From positions 1-64,000 of the forward strand of contig CAZTJF010000012.1 of NCBI GenBank assembly GCA_964613805.1: a stretch of DNA of 64,000 nucleotides, written 5' to 3'. Shown piece by piece: positions 53,822 to 62,699 of the stretch (the first letter of the stretch is position 1; each line of letters begins with the position of its first letter). Both the position numbers and the translations under genes were made by a program. The notes under the pieces were generated by a model, which did no database searches, was not told where the DNA came from, and worked only from the letters and a program-made list of their open reading frames with translations. Origin of the DNA: XYD12-FULL-36-8 sp964613805. GTDB taxonomy: Bacteria; Bacteroidota; Ignavibacteria; Ignavibacteriales; Ignavibacteriaceae.

Positions 53822-54622
53822 TTATTTAAATATCTCATCTAAAAACATTTTCATATCCTTCCAGCTTTCTTCATCTGCCTGCTGGTTGTAAGCTAATGGC
53901 AAATTAAATTTTTTACCAAGACTATCAGCATCTGGATTTGTGAAGCTGTGAATCGCTCCCGGGTAATTAACAAACTTGAAACTGATTCCAGCATCAACCA
54001 TTGCTTTTTTGAATGCTTCTATTTGTTCGCTTGGAACAAAACCATCCTCAGCACCGTTGCAGACTAAGAGTTTTGCCTTAACTTGCTTCGGATTTGTCAC
54101 AGAATCTGTTGGTAAGCTTCCGTGAAAGCTGACAACTCCATTTAAATTTTCACCAGCAACAGCCATACGCAGCACAATTCCACCGCCAAAGCAATAACCA
54201 ATTGCAGCAAGTTTACCTTTATCCGTTTGCAGCTGGTCTTTAAGAAAATTTTGGGCAGCTTCAAATCTTGCCTTAGCTGTTGGCATATTCCTCATTACTG
54301 CCATCGCAAACTTGCTTGCATCTTCAGGATGATCTGCTGTTTTGCCATCGCCGTACATATCAACAGCTAAAGCAACGTAGCCAAGTTCAGCAAGCATCAT
54401 TGCACGTTTGCGTGCGTAAGGGTTATGTCCCCACCATTCGTGAACAACAAGAACGCCTGGTCTCACGTCTTTCTGATTTTCATCATAAGCAAGAAAACCT
54501 TTAAGAGTTGTTCCGTCAGAAGTGTAGCTGACTTCTTTTGTAACGACCGTTGGTCCTTTTTTCTGATCTGAGCAGCCGAAAATGCCAAGTACAATTAACA
54601 GGGCGCCAAATAAAATTTTCAT
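53822..54622 (-). CDS. dienelactone hydrolase family lipoprotein
   Basis: A 266-residue protein with a lipoprotein signal (LIVLGIFGCSDQ). The alpha/beta-hydrolase core has the nucleophile in IGYCFGGG (Cys, as in dienelactone hydrolase), an Asp in CNGAEDGFVP, and His in GAIHSFTNPD. It should hydrolyse an ester or lactone in the periplasm. Confidence 0.9.
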   Translation of the reverse strand: MKILFGALLIVLGIFGCSDQKKGPTVVTKEVSYTSDGTTLKGFLAYDENQKDVRPGVLVVHEWWGHNPYARKRAMMLAELGYVALAVDMYGDGKTADHPEDASKFAMAVMRNMPTAKARFEAAQNFLKDQLQTDKGKLAAIGYCFGGGIVLRMAVAGENLNGVVSFHGSLPTDSVTNPKQVKAKLLVCNGAEDGFVPSEQIEAFKKAMVDAGISFKFVNYPGAIHSFTNPDADSLGKKFNLPLAYNQQADEESWKDMKMFLDEIFK

Positions 54623-54814
54623 ATATCTCCTTAAAATTTTGTCGGGTAAAAGTAAAAAGTTATTGTTATAAACGAAACGGCAAAAAGTTTTCTTGTGATG
54701 TAATACAATCCAATTTGTAATTTGTGCTTTGCGGATTTTGCGAAAACTCTACGGTAAAATTTTTACCACAAAATACATTAAGAAGGCGCATAGGTGATCC
54801 CGCTTTCGATGGAA

Positions 54815-55336
54815 TTAAAACTCCATTCGTTTTGCTTCTGCATCTGCTTCATCACCGGCGCTTAGTGGTTTGCCGGTCTGATCAAATGAGTCATACTTGA
54901 TTGTAGATTTGTATGACTTCCCGTCGTCTGAAAGAGTAATCTTTTCAGTGAGAACTCCATATCCTGCAGGCGGAAATCCGCCGGATTTTGTAAGTTCTTC
55001 ATAAGAAGCCGGCACTTTGGTAATGTAAAATTCATACTTTGCTTCATATTGTTTATCTCCGGTTTTTTTCCATATTCCATACGCTGGAGGCATGGGAGAT
55101 ACGCCATCGTAATTAGAAGATTCTGTCATTGTGCCGCCGTTATTAAATACCCACATAAATTCAAAATCTTTTATTTCCGCTAGTGCACCGGTTTTAACTT
55201 GAACTTTTCCTTTCCAGGCACCGACAAGTTCATCAGCCAGATGCTTTTTATTCTCACTGCATGAAAAAGAAAATAAAATCAGAATGGCTAATGATTGGAT
55301 ATATCCAGCTGATAGATAGATAATTGATTTTTTCAC
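54815..55336 (-). CDS. hypothetical lipoprotein, lipocalin-like
   Basis: A 173-residue lipoprotein (lipobox SFSC). The body (ELVGAWKGKVQVKTG ... GTMTESSNYDGVSPMPPAYGIWKKTGDKQYEAKYEFYIT) looks like a small beta-barrel of the lipocalin-like kind. Function unknown. Confidence 0.75.
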   Translation of the reverse strand: MKKSIIYLSAGYIQSLAILILFSFSCSENKKHLADELVGAWKGKVQVKTGALAEIKDFEFMWVFNNGGTMTESSNYDGVSPMPPAYGIWKKTGDKQYEAKYEFYITKVPASYEELTKSGGFPPAGYGVLTEKITLSDDGKSYKSTIKYDSFDQTGKPLSAGDEADAEAKRMEF

Positions 55337-55569
55337 AATACGCTCCTTTGTTTTTATTTAATATTATTCTGTATTTTCATTGCGGAGGTAACATACAAAA
55401 TTTTTTAATACTACGATGTGACGCTCAACCGAGTCAAATCTTATATGCACCTTTTCTATTAATTATAATATGCTCTGCCTTTTTCAAATCTTTGTTTTTT
55501 CACATTCTCAATATCATAATTGTTAAATTTGTTCTAAACTTTTTATTTAATATCGAATAGAATTTAAAG

Positions 55570-57120
55570 ATGAAAGTACTGTTCCCCTCGATTCTCTCAG
55601 AATATAAACACCTCTTTCTATTGAGTGCTTTTACTTTTCTGCTGATTTACATTTCCTCTTTTGTTAAGAGCTATGGATATTTTATTGACGAGTTTTATTA
55701 CATTGCTTGTGCAAACAATCCTGCCGCCGGTTATGTCGATCATCCCCCATTAGCTCCGCTTCTGCTGACGCTTTTTCAATTGGTCTTTGGTGATTCCATT
55801 TATGCAGTAAGAATCTTGCCAGCACTTGCTCAATCAGCGGCTATCTTCTGTACTGGAATTGTTGTTAAAGAAATCGGTGGGGGAAAGTTCGCTCAATTTC
55901 TTGCGGCATGTGCAATGGCTGCTCCGCCTACAATAATTGCATTCGGCGGATTTTATTCCATGAATGCATTTGAACCATTGTTTGCAGTATTATTAATCTT
56001 TTTCACCATCCGAATGATCAAAGGAAATAATCCTCGGCAATGGGTTGTTTTAGGGATTATTATGGGGCTTGGCATGATGAACAAACACACCTTCGGAGTT
56101 TTCATCATCGCACTTATTTCCTCTTTACTCTTAGCTGGCAAGTGGAGATTGGTTGTTAATAAATGGTTTTTCGCCGGTGGTTTGCTCGGTTTATTAATTT
56201 TTCTTCCAAACATAATCTGGCAAGTATTAAATGATTATCCATCTCTTGAGTTTTACAGAAACATTAGCTCGGATAAAAATGTTTATACTCCGCCTATTGC
56301 TTTTATTCTGGGACAAGTGATAGGCATGTCGCCATCTACTGTTCCGATTTGGTTTGCCGGATTTCTGTATCTACTCTTCTCAAAAAAAACAAAGGATTTC
56401 AGATTTCTTGCTATTCTATTCTTGGGTTTATTCATCTTCATGATGCTTTCTGGCACAAGCCGTTCGGACAGACTTGCATTTGCTTATCCTGCAGCATTTG
56501 CCGGCGGCGCTTTATTTTTTGAAAGCATTATTCTAAAGTACAATGCTCGTTGGATAAAGCCGGTATTAATAATCACTTTGGTTTTGGGATTGGCAATAGC
56601 GCTTCCAATAATTCTGCCATATTTTAATTACCAAACAGTTCAAGCTCACACAAAATTTTTAGGGATTAATACTGAAATAGAAAAGGGAAAGAAACCTCCT
56701 TTACCCCAGCTTTTAGCAGATAGGATCGGGTGGAAGGAAAAATTCAATCTGGTTTTACATGCTTATCAAAGTCTGCCTAATGGAGATAAAAAAATGACAC
56801 TGATTGCAGCCGGTAATTACGGACAAGCCGGTGCATTAGAGTTATTCGGGAAGGAATATAATTTTCCGCCGGTAGTTTCTGCTCATAACAATTACTATTT
56901 GTGGAGTAAGGAGAGATTGAAAGGTGATGTTTTGCTTCAGCTTGGGCATGAGGAAGACTACAACGGACTAACTGAAAGATTTAATGTTGTAGAAATTTTT
57001 TCGGGTGAGTATAAAAATCCTTATGTATCCGATCACGAGAATAATCTGAGAGTATTCATTTGCAGACAGGCGAAAATGCCATACATGGAAATGCTGGAAC
57101 AAAGCAAAAACTATCATTGA
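55570..57120 (+). CDS. glycosyltransferase family 39 (ArnT/PMT-like) membrane protein
   Basis: A 516-residue polytopic protein with the GT39 signature YFIDEFYYIACANNPAAGYVDHPPLAPLLLTLFQ near the N-terminus, where the Asp is the catalytic base of the family. About ten membrane helices and a C-terminal periplasmic domain follow. It should transfer a sugar from a lipid carrier to a lipid or protein. Confidence 0.9.
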   Translation: MKVLFPSILSEYKHLFLLSAFTFLLIYISSFVKSYGYFIDEFYYIACANNPAAGYVDHPPLAPLLLTLFQLVFGDSIYAVRILPALAQSAAIFCTGIVVKEIGGGKFAQFLAACAMAAPPTIIAFGGFYSMNAFEPLFAVLLIFFTIRMIKGNNPRQWVVLGIIMGLGMMNKHTFGVFIIALISSLLLAGKWRLVVNKWFFAGGLLGLLIFLPNIIWQVLNDYPSLEFYRNISSDKNVYTPPIAFILGQVIGMSPSTVPIWFAGFLYLLFSKKTKDFRFLAILFLGLFIFMMLSGTSRSDRLAFAYPAAFAGGALFFESIILKYNARWIKPVLIITLVLGLAIALPIILPYFNYQTVQAHTKFLGINTEIEKGKKPPLPQLLADRIGWKEKFNLVLHAYQSLPNGDKKMTLIAAGNYGQAGALELFGKEYNFPPVVSAHNNYYLWSKERLKGDVLLQLGHEEDYNGLTERFNVVEIFSGEYKNPYVSDHENNLRVFICRQAKMPYMEMLEQSKNYH

Positions 57121-57121
57121 A

Positions 57122-57253
57122 ATGAATCCAATCCCACATCCTCTTTTAAGCGGATTTGATTTCTTAAGCGCATCTGCTGAAAATTTTTACAACGAAAGCG
57201 GATTAAGTCCCATGCACCATATTCTTACAGTTAAGCAAAACGATTTCGTGTGA
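57122..57253 (+). CDS. possible 43-residue peptide
   Basis: An ATG one base after the GT39 stop opens a 43-codon frame (MNPIPHPLLSGFDFLSASAE). It has no family features. It may be noise; the rest of the 57121-57488 gap is an AT-rich upstream region for the next gene. Confidence 0.2.
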   Translation: MNPIPHPLLSGFDFLSASAENFYNESGLSPMHHILTVKQNDFV

Positions 57254-57488
57254 TTAAAATCACGCCACAAATTATTTGACAACACATAATTGCTACTTTA
57301 TCGAAAACAAAATTGTACAAAAATATATGTGGGTTGAAAAATGGATTGATTTCGGCTTAACTCAACATACTGCCACAAACTTAAGTCCCCTTCACTTGTG
57401 ATGTGAAAATAATTTTATGTCCCCTTTAAGACTTCGAACTTACTACTTACATAATCAAAGAATCTTCAACTAATCATAAAGGAAAAAA

Positions 57489-59030
57489 ATGAAAAATCTT
57501 TTCTTGCTGTTGCTGAATGTGCTTGTTCTTTCTTTACACATTCAAACCTTTGCTCAGTTCTGGACTTATCAACCATCAGGCACTGCACAGCATCTCAATG
57601 GCGTTTATATGCTTGATTTACAAAACGGCTGGATTTGCGGCAACGCCGGCACGCTGCTTAAAACCACAAACGGCGGGCAAAATTGGACTCAAGTTTCGGT
57701 AACAGGAAACGATCTTAATTCAATTGTATTTAAAAATTCTTTTATCGGTGTGGCTGTTGGAGATAATGGAGTAATCATTCGAACCACAAACGGCGGTTTA
57801 AATTGGACTAATACCGTTAGCGGTACAACAGAGCAATTCAGAAAAATTTCATTTGGATTGGGAAATACTTTTTATGCCGCTGGGGATAATGGACTCGCGG
57901 CTGTCTCGACCGACAATGGTGAAACATGGAACTTGAAAAGCTCTGGTACAACTTTAAGATTTCGAGCAGTGTCGTCTCCAGGCTCAAATAAAGTTTGGGC
58001 GGTTGGTGAAAATGGATTGATTAAGTACTCATCCGATGCAGGCAGTAATTGGAGCGTACAGACAAGCGGAGTTACAAATGAGCTTCACGATATCCAGTTT
58101 GTCAACGAAAGTATCGGTTTTGCAGGCGGCAGCAGTTCAAAGTTTATTTTTACAAGTGACGGCGGACAAACATGGACATTGCGTAACTCGGGAATATTTA
58201 TGGATCTCTACGGAATTTATTTTCAAGATGTTGAAATTGGCTGGGCTGTTAGTATAGCCGGAACGATATTCTTCACAACAAATGGAGGAATTACATGGAC
58301 AAGCCAGCCATGCGGCTCCACCTTCACTTTAAGAGAGGCACATTTTCTTTACCAGGGAAGGGGCTGGACGGTCGGCGATAACGGCACAATTGCTATGTAC
58401 AACAATCCAAATTTTCCTCTGCCGGTTGAACTGATTTCGTTTTCGGCTGCAGTTTTCCGAAATAATGTAAAATTATCATGGGGCACCTCGACTGAAATAA
58501 ACAATCGAGGATTTGAGATTGAGCATCAAGCCCTCAATCAATATTCTTCGACAGCTAATTCTGAATTTGTGACGATTGGTTTTGTGCAAGGAAATGGTAC
58601 GACTTCTGAAAGTCATTCGTATTCATTTGACGACAAACATCTTTCTCCAAATAAATATTCATACAGATTAAAGCAGATTGATTTTGACGGCACTTATAAA
58701 TATTACAATTTGGCTTCTGAGATTGTGATTGAGCAGCCACAAAATTTTTCGTTGAGTCAAAATTATCCTAACCCATTTAATCCGAGCACAAAAATAAGCT
58801 GGCACTCGCCTGTTGATGCCTGGCAGACACTAAAGGTTTATGATATTCTTGGAAATGAAATTGCAGTATTGGTGGACGAGTTCAAGCCCGCAGGATTTTA
58901 TGAGGTTGAATTTTCTGCCTCAAGCGGACAGGCAAGCGGAATATATTTTTACAAATTTCAAGCTCGTAATCCCGAATCAAGTTCGGGACAGGTTTTTGCT
59001 GAAATGAGAAAGATGATTCTTACGAAGTAG
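57489..59030 (+). CDS. secreted YCF48/BNR-repeat protein with T9SS sorting domain
   Basis: A 513-residue exported protein: signal peptide (LVLSLHIQTFAQF), then seven YCF48-like beta-propeller repeats marked by GWICGNAGTLLKTTNGGQNW and similar units. A C-terminal type IX sorting domain follows (SLSQNYPNPFNPSTKISW ... LKVYDILGNEIAVLVDE). It is exported and probably anchored on or released from the cell surface. Near the end, RNPESSSGQVFAE is encoded by a short palindrome (58970-58988) that relatives lack. Confidence 0.92.
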   Translation: MKNLFLLLLNVLVLSLHIQTFAQFWTYQPSGTAQHLNGVYMLDLQNGWICGNAGTLLKTTNGGQNWTQVSVTGNDLNSIVFKNSFIGVAVGDNGVIIRTTNGGLNWTNTVSGTTEQFRKISFGLGNTFYAAGDNGLAAVSTDNGETWNLKSSGTTLRFRAVSSPGSNKVWAVGENGLIKYSSDAGSNWSVQTSGVTNELHDIQFVNESIGFAGGSSSKFIFTSDGGQTWTLRNSGIFMDLYGIYFQDVEIGWAVSIAGTIFFTTNGGITWTSQPCGSTFTLREAHFLYQGRGWTVGDNGTIAMYNNPNFPLPVELISFSAAVFRNNVKLSWGTSTEINNRGFEIEHQALNQYSSTANSEFVTIGFVQGNGTTSESHSYSFDDKHLSPNKYSYRLKQIDFDGTYKYYNLASEIVIEQPQNFSLSQNYPNPFNPSTKISWHSPVDAWQTLKVYDILGNEIAVLVDEFKPAGFYEVEFSASSGQASGIYFYKFQARNPESSSGQVFAEMRKMILTK

Positions 59031-59076
59031 TTTACGAACGTCTCTGCGAACTCTGAGAAAACTTCATGCCCTCCGC

Positions 59077-59113
59077 CATACTTGTCAGCCTTTAGATGAG
59101 GCTGACAAGTATG
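59077..59113. repeat. long hairpin CATACTTGTCAGCCT
   Basis: A perfect 15-bp inverted repeat CATACTTGTCAGCCT / AGGCTGACAAGTATG with a 7-base loop. It lies 47 bases after the T9SS gene. It may end transcription or belong to the TGTCAG-type dispersed palindromes seen at 13049 and 30908. Confidence 0.8.
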
Positions 59114-59225
59114 CGGTTAAGTTTATTACCGCAAAATTCACAAAGGACACAGAGGTTTTGGAAAAGATTATAAGAATTTTCAACTGAAGAGATGTTTATC
59201 ATATCCTTAAATGTTATACTCTTTT

Positions 59226-59585
59226 TCAGCAAAGTTTAAATTGAACAGGAACTACAACTTCACTCTTTACGCCTTTGCCATCTTTTACGGCAGGAGTGAA
59301 TTTCACTTTTTTAATTGCCTCAGCAGTCGCATTATCACATTCAATGCTTAAGCTTTCAACTATTTCTGTTGAAGTCACATTACCTTTTTCATCAATTAAA
59401 ACTTTTACCAATACCCTCCCTTCGAGCTTGCTGATTTTAGCAGTTTCAGGATATACAACATTTTCAGCTATTGCTTTCATTCCGCCAATCGGAGTCGGCA
59501 TAACATCAGGATCATCGGGCAGTTCATAAATAAATATTCCAAATAAAAAGTAGAATGGAAACCAAACAGAGAGAAGTGCTTTCAT
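59226..59585 (-). CDS. TonB C-terminal domain protein
   Basis: A 119-residue protein with an N-terminal hydrophobic segment and a TonB-C domain (YPETAKISKLEGRVLVKVLIDEKGNV ... AIKKVKFTPAVKDGKGV). It lacks the Pro-rich linker of classic TonB. Last gene of the sigma/anti-sigma/TonB run. Confidence 0.85.
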   Translation of the reverse strand: MKALLSVWFPFYFLFGIFIYELPDDPDVMPTPIGGMKAIAENVVYPETAKISKLEGRVLVKVLIDEKGNVTSTEIVESLSIECDNATAEAIKKVKFTPAVKDGKGVKSEVVVPVQFKLC

Positions 59586-59611
59586 TTCATTACTCCTTTT
59601 GATTTTAATAA

Positions 59612-60358
59612 TTACTGTAATTTAAAAACTATCGGGATAGTAACCTGAACTTTTACAGGTTTACCATTTTGTCTTCCCGGATTAAACTTAGTCTTTCTAA
59701 CAGCATCAGATGCCATTTCATCAATACCGCCGCCCAATCCTCTAACAACCTTAGCGTGAGTTACATTGCCATCTTCGTCAATGAATGCAGTAATGATAAC
59801 TTTGCCCTGTAATCCAATTCGTTTTGCCACTTCAGGATATGTAATCTTCTCCTGGATTGAAAACATTCCACCGATGGGTCCGGGCATGCTTTCGACCAAC
59901 GGAAGATAATCGCTCTCGTTTATGGGATTATCTGATTCGAACCATAAAATCATTGGGTGCTGAGATTTGACAACTCTGCCGTCTTTCATTGCCGGTTTAA
60001 ATTTCCAGTCTTCCACTGCAGTTAAAACAAGCTGATTAATTTTCTCATCATTATTTTTTCCTAGAAAGATTTTTTCAACCGCGCCGGATTCATCAATCAT
60101 TAGTTTGTACTCCATCGTGGGCATATTTTTATCCAACTTTGAATCCGCATACTTAGCGCCGTGTAATTTTCCATAAAGTTGAAGCATACTATCTAGAAGC
60201 TGTTTATAATTTCCCTTGAGCAGCTGCGGTGGTTCTGTTAATTGATTTGGCGGAAGATAGATTTTGTCATAGTCTGGGATAATTTCGATTTTCTTTTCTT
60301 CTTTACATCCGCAGAGAAATAGAAATAAAATGAACGGAATAAATAATTTTGTTTTCAT
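59612..60358 (-). CDS. lipoprotein with two TonB-C-like domains
   Basis: A 248-residue protein with lipobox LCGCKEEKK. The C-terminal domain (VAKRIGLQGKVIITAFIDEDGNVTHAKVVRG) is a good TonB-C; an earlier similar but weaker one precedes it (MEYKLMIDESGAVEKIFLGKN). A lipid-anchored TonB-like protein is unusual for a true energy transducer. Confidence 0.82.
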   Translation of the reverse strand: MKTKLFIPFILFLFLCGCKEEKKIEIIPDYDKIYLPPNQLTEPPQLLKGNYKQLLDSMLQLYGKLHGAKYADSKLDKNMPTMEYKLMIDESGAVEKIFLGKNNDEKINQLVLTAVEDWKFKPAMKDGRVVKSQHPMILWFESDNPINESDYLPLVESMPGPIGGMFSIQEKITYPEVAKRIGLQGKVIITAFIDEDGNVTHAKVVRGLGGGIDEMASDAVRKTKFNPGRQNGKPVKVQVTIPIVFKLQ

Positions 60359-60365
60359 ACGTACC

Positions 60366-60833
60366 TCAAATTTTAGGTTTTACAATTATTTCATTATCAA
60401 AAGTTGCACGGACTTCGATTCCTGGTAAGCTGTTGTAGAGCATTTGAATTGTTTTGGATTGAAGGGTTACGTGCTGAGAAAGGTTATCAACTCTTTCCTG
60501 AAAGCTTGATACTCTAAAGAAAAGATATCCGCTTAAAAACAGCAAAACAATTGCCGCCGCATAAGGAATTGCTCTAAAGATTTTTATACCTAAAAATAAC
60601 ATGGATTTTTGCGGCATGCTTGTTCCAGCCGATCTTAAAATTCTTTCATCAAGCTCTTCTGGAAAATCCTCAACCGATTCTTCAACCGCAGCTTTAATTT
60701 TATTTAGCTGCTTAAAATATTCTCTCGCTTCGCTATTCAATGAAAGCTGAGTAAACAGAAGCGGTTCCTGCCCTTTTTCAAGCTCGCCGTCAAAGTAAGC
60801 GTTTATTATTTCCAGAAGTTTTTTATCTTCCAT
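60366..60833 (-). CDS. anti-sigma factor-like membrane protein
   Basis: A 155-residue protein with a small acidic cytosolic part (ELEKGQEPLLFTQLSLNSEAREYF), one membrane helix (residues 93-110), and a short outer part with a coiled coil. It follows the ECF sigma gene, as anti-sigma factors usually do. No HCC zinc motif is visible. Confidence 0.75.
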   Translation of the reverse strand: MEDKKLLEIINAYFDGELEKGQEPLLFTQLSLNSEAREYFKQLNKIKAAVEESVEDFPEELDERILRSAGTSMPQKSMLFLGIKIFRAIPYAAAIVLLFLSGYLFFRVSSFQERVDNLSQHVTLQSKTIQMLYNSLPGIEVRATFDNEIIVKPKI

Positions 60834-60853
60834 TGCTTTACCGTTTGTAAAAA

Positions 60854-61378
60854 TTAGTTAATGAGTTTCGATATTTTCTTAATTAATTTCTGCCTGACTT
60901 TATACAATCTGCTTTTAACATCCTCAATATCTATTTCCATTAGAGATGCAATTTCTTTATACGTTAATCCGGAATATTCTTTAAGAATGAAAATTTCTCT
61001 CTGATCAATTCGAATTTTATCAAGTTCATCAGTTATAAGCTTTGTTAACTCTTTTTGCTCAAATTCATCTTCAAGAGAAACAGTATCTTCAATCTCGATG
61101 TAGTCAGAGTCTTCCGCTTCATCGTATAATTTTTTAAGCTTAGTGTTTCTGGACAAAGCATAAAATTCATTTCGCGCAGTCTTGAAAAGCCAAAATTGAA
61201 TGCTCTGCTTATTTCGAATTAAGTCCAGATTACCATAAAGCTTAATAAAAACCTCCTGAATGATGTCATCCGTAAGCATTCGGTCAGCAGTCATTTTAAG
61301 AACATAATTGTACAATCTCTTCTTGTGCTTGTTGAAGAGCAGAGTAAATTCAACGATATTATTTACATCCTGATTCAA
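60854..61378 (-). CDS. ECF-type RNA polymerase sigma factor
   Basis: A 174-residue sigma factor: region 2 (YNYVLKMTADRMLTDDIIQEVFIKLYGNLDLIRN) and region 4 (LDKIRIDQREIFILKEYSGLTYKEIASLMEIDIEDVKSRLYKVRQKL). First gene of the minus-strand operon with the anti-sigma-like and TonB-like genes, so it probably controls them and other envelope genes. Confidence 0.95.
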   Translation of the reverse strand: MNQDVNNIVEFTLLFNKHKKRLYNYVLKMTADRMLTDDIIQEVFIKLYGNLDLIRNKQSIQFWLFKTARNEFYALSRNTKLKKLYDEAEDSDYIEIEDTVSLEDEFEQKELTKLITDELDKIRIDQREIFILKEYSGLTYKEIASLMEIDIEDVKSRLYKVRQKLIKKISKLIN

Positions 61379-61907
61379 ACGAATATTGTCTTCTAATACA
61401 TAGATGCAAAAAAGTGCTTAAATGTTACCTGTACGGAATAATTTATTTTAATCGGTGATTAAATCTTGGTAGGTTTTAAGTATTAACAAAGTTTTTTTTC
61501 GGCACAGCCGTCTCTGCGAACTCTGCGGTTTAACCATTTTACTGTGAAGAACGACGAGGGGGTTGAATAGTACGACTTTCCCTGATTAGAAGCTTCATTT
61601 TCGTATTAACTAAAAAGTAATTATTATTTGAAGAATGGAACGCAGATGACAACGATTTTAACTGATTTGCACAGATCCCAATTTTGAAAATTAATTTGTA
61701 GTCACTCTCACGATGCGCTTTTTTGAAAAACAAATTGGATGACGGTTCTCAGGAAAAAGTAAGTAACTCAAATAATGTCTCCTCCTTGGGGGGACAAATC
61801 CCTTTACTTGAAGTAATAACACATTATCAAAAAGAATATTATAATAATAAAAGTTTTACTGATCATTGAGGCCAAATAACACATTAACAATGAAACCAGA
61901 CCAATTC
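61379..61907. other. intergenic region with two dispersed repeats
   Basis: Upstream of the sigma operon. It holds CGTCTCTGCGAACTCTG at 61509-61525 (identical 17 bases at 59039-59055) and a CGCAGAT...CACAGATC repeat at 61641-61677. A short minus-strand open frame at 61539-61733 is probably not a gene. Confidence 0.5.
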
Positions 61908-61938
61908 AAAAAAACCCCGCTCTCTAATCAAAGCGGGA
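61908..61938 (-). terminator. Rho-independent terminator of the 180-residue membrane protein gene
   Basis: On the minus strand the stem CCCGCT/AGCGGG is followed by G and seven T. It lies just past the stop of the minus-strand gene at 61967. Confidence 0.85.
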
Positions 61939-61966
61939 TTAATTTTTAAAGTTAATAAAATTTGTG

Positions 61967-62497
61967 CTATGCTTGCGGAAGTCCGTCAATAGTAACAGGC
62001 GTTTCATCGCCTTCATCTCTAAAGTTAAGCCATTGAAGCACCGCCCCAACAATAAATAACAGCAGAGCCAGCCAGTACCAGAATTGAAATTCCACATCAA
62101 TTACCATTTGTGCTTCCGATGGAAGGTCGCTGTCGAGATTTGCTTTAAGCAAAAGCATAAATGCCGCACCAAGTATCGAAGCAATCATCCCGATCAATGC
62201 AGTTATCTTTTTTCTTATAAAGCTTAGGACTAATCCGGTTACAGCCATTATCAATGCCAGCAAAGCCATCGGCTGAGGATCAATTTTTTCATCCATTTTT
62301 AATTTCTCTTTTTGCTGTTCAGCGGTGTTATCCGGTATATCTTTTTGATCGAACATGCCCTGCGGTTTGATTTCGGTGCCTGTTACAAGATTAATGCCGG
62401 TAAGCGACACAACTGTTTGTCCGCCGCACGTTATATTAACGAACGGAAGAAAGAAACAAAAAATAATTATTACAAATGCCGTAGGTGAGAATTTCAT
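61967..62497 (-). CDS. hypothetical four-helix membrane protein
   Basis: About 176 residues from the ATG at 62497 (an earlier in-frame ATG lies at 62509). Helices: TAFVIIIFCFFLPFVNI, MALLALIMAVTGLVLSFI, ITALIGMIASILGAAFMLLL and FQFWYWLALLLFIVGAVLQWL. No family recognised. Confidence 0.7.
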   Translation of the reverse strand: MKFSPTAFVIIIFCFFLPFVNITCGGQTVVSLTGINLVTGTEIKPQGMFDQKDIPDNTAEQQKEKLKMDEKIDPQPMALLALIMAVTGLVLSFIRKKITALIGMIASILGAAFMLLLKANLDSDLPSEAQMVIDVEFQFWYWLALLLFIVGAVLQWLNFRDEGDETPVTIDGLPQA

Positions 62498-62699
62498 GAT
62501 CTGATCCATCCTTGTACCTCTTCGTTGTATGATTGGATAAATTCAGTTATTTGCTTGTTTGAAAATATGCTTCATTTTTCAAATAGGCAATAGGATGAAA
62601 AAATTTTCTCGGTTTACATGGGCTAAAACGGAGTGGAGGAGGTGGACTGGTATAGTATATCTGCGCTCGCCCCCAGCCGCTTTTTAATAAGTTTGACAA

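Noticed and set aside
61539..61733. 64-codon minus-strand frame upstream of the sigma operon
   Set aside because: Overlaps a dispersed repeat and has no recognisable features.
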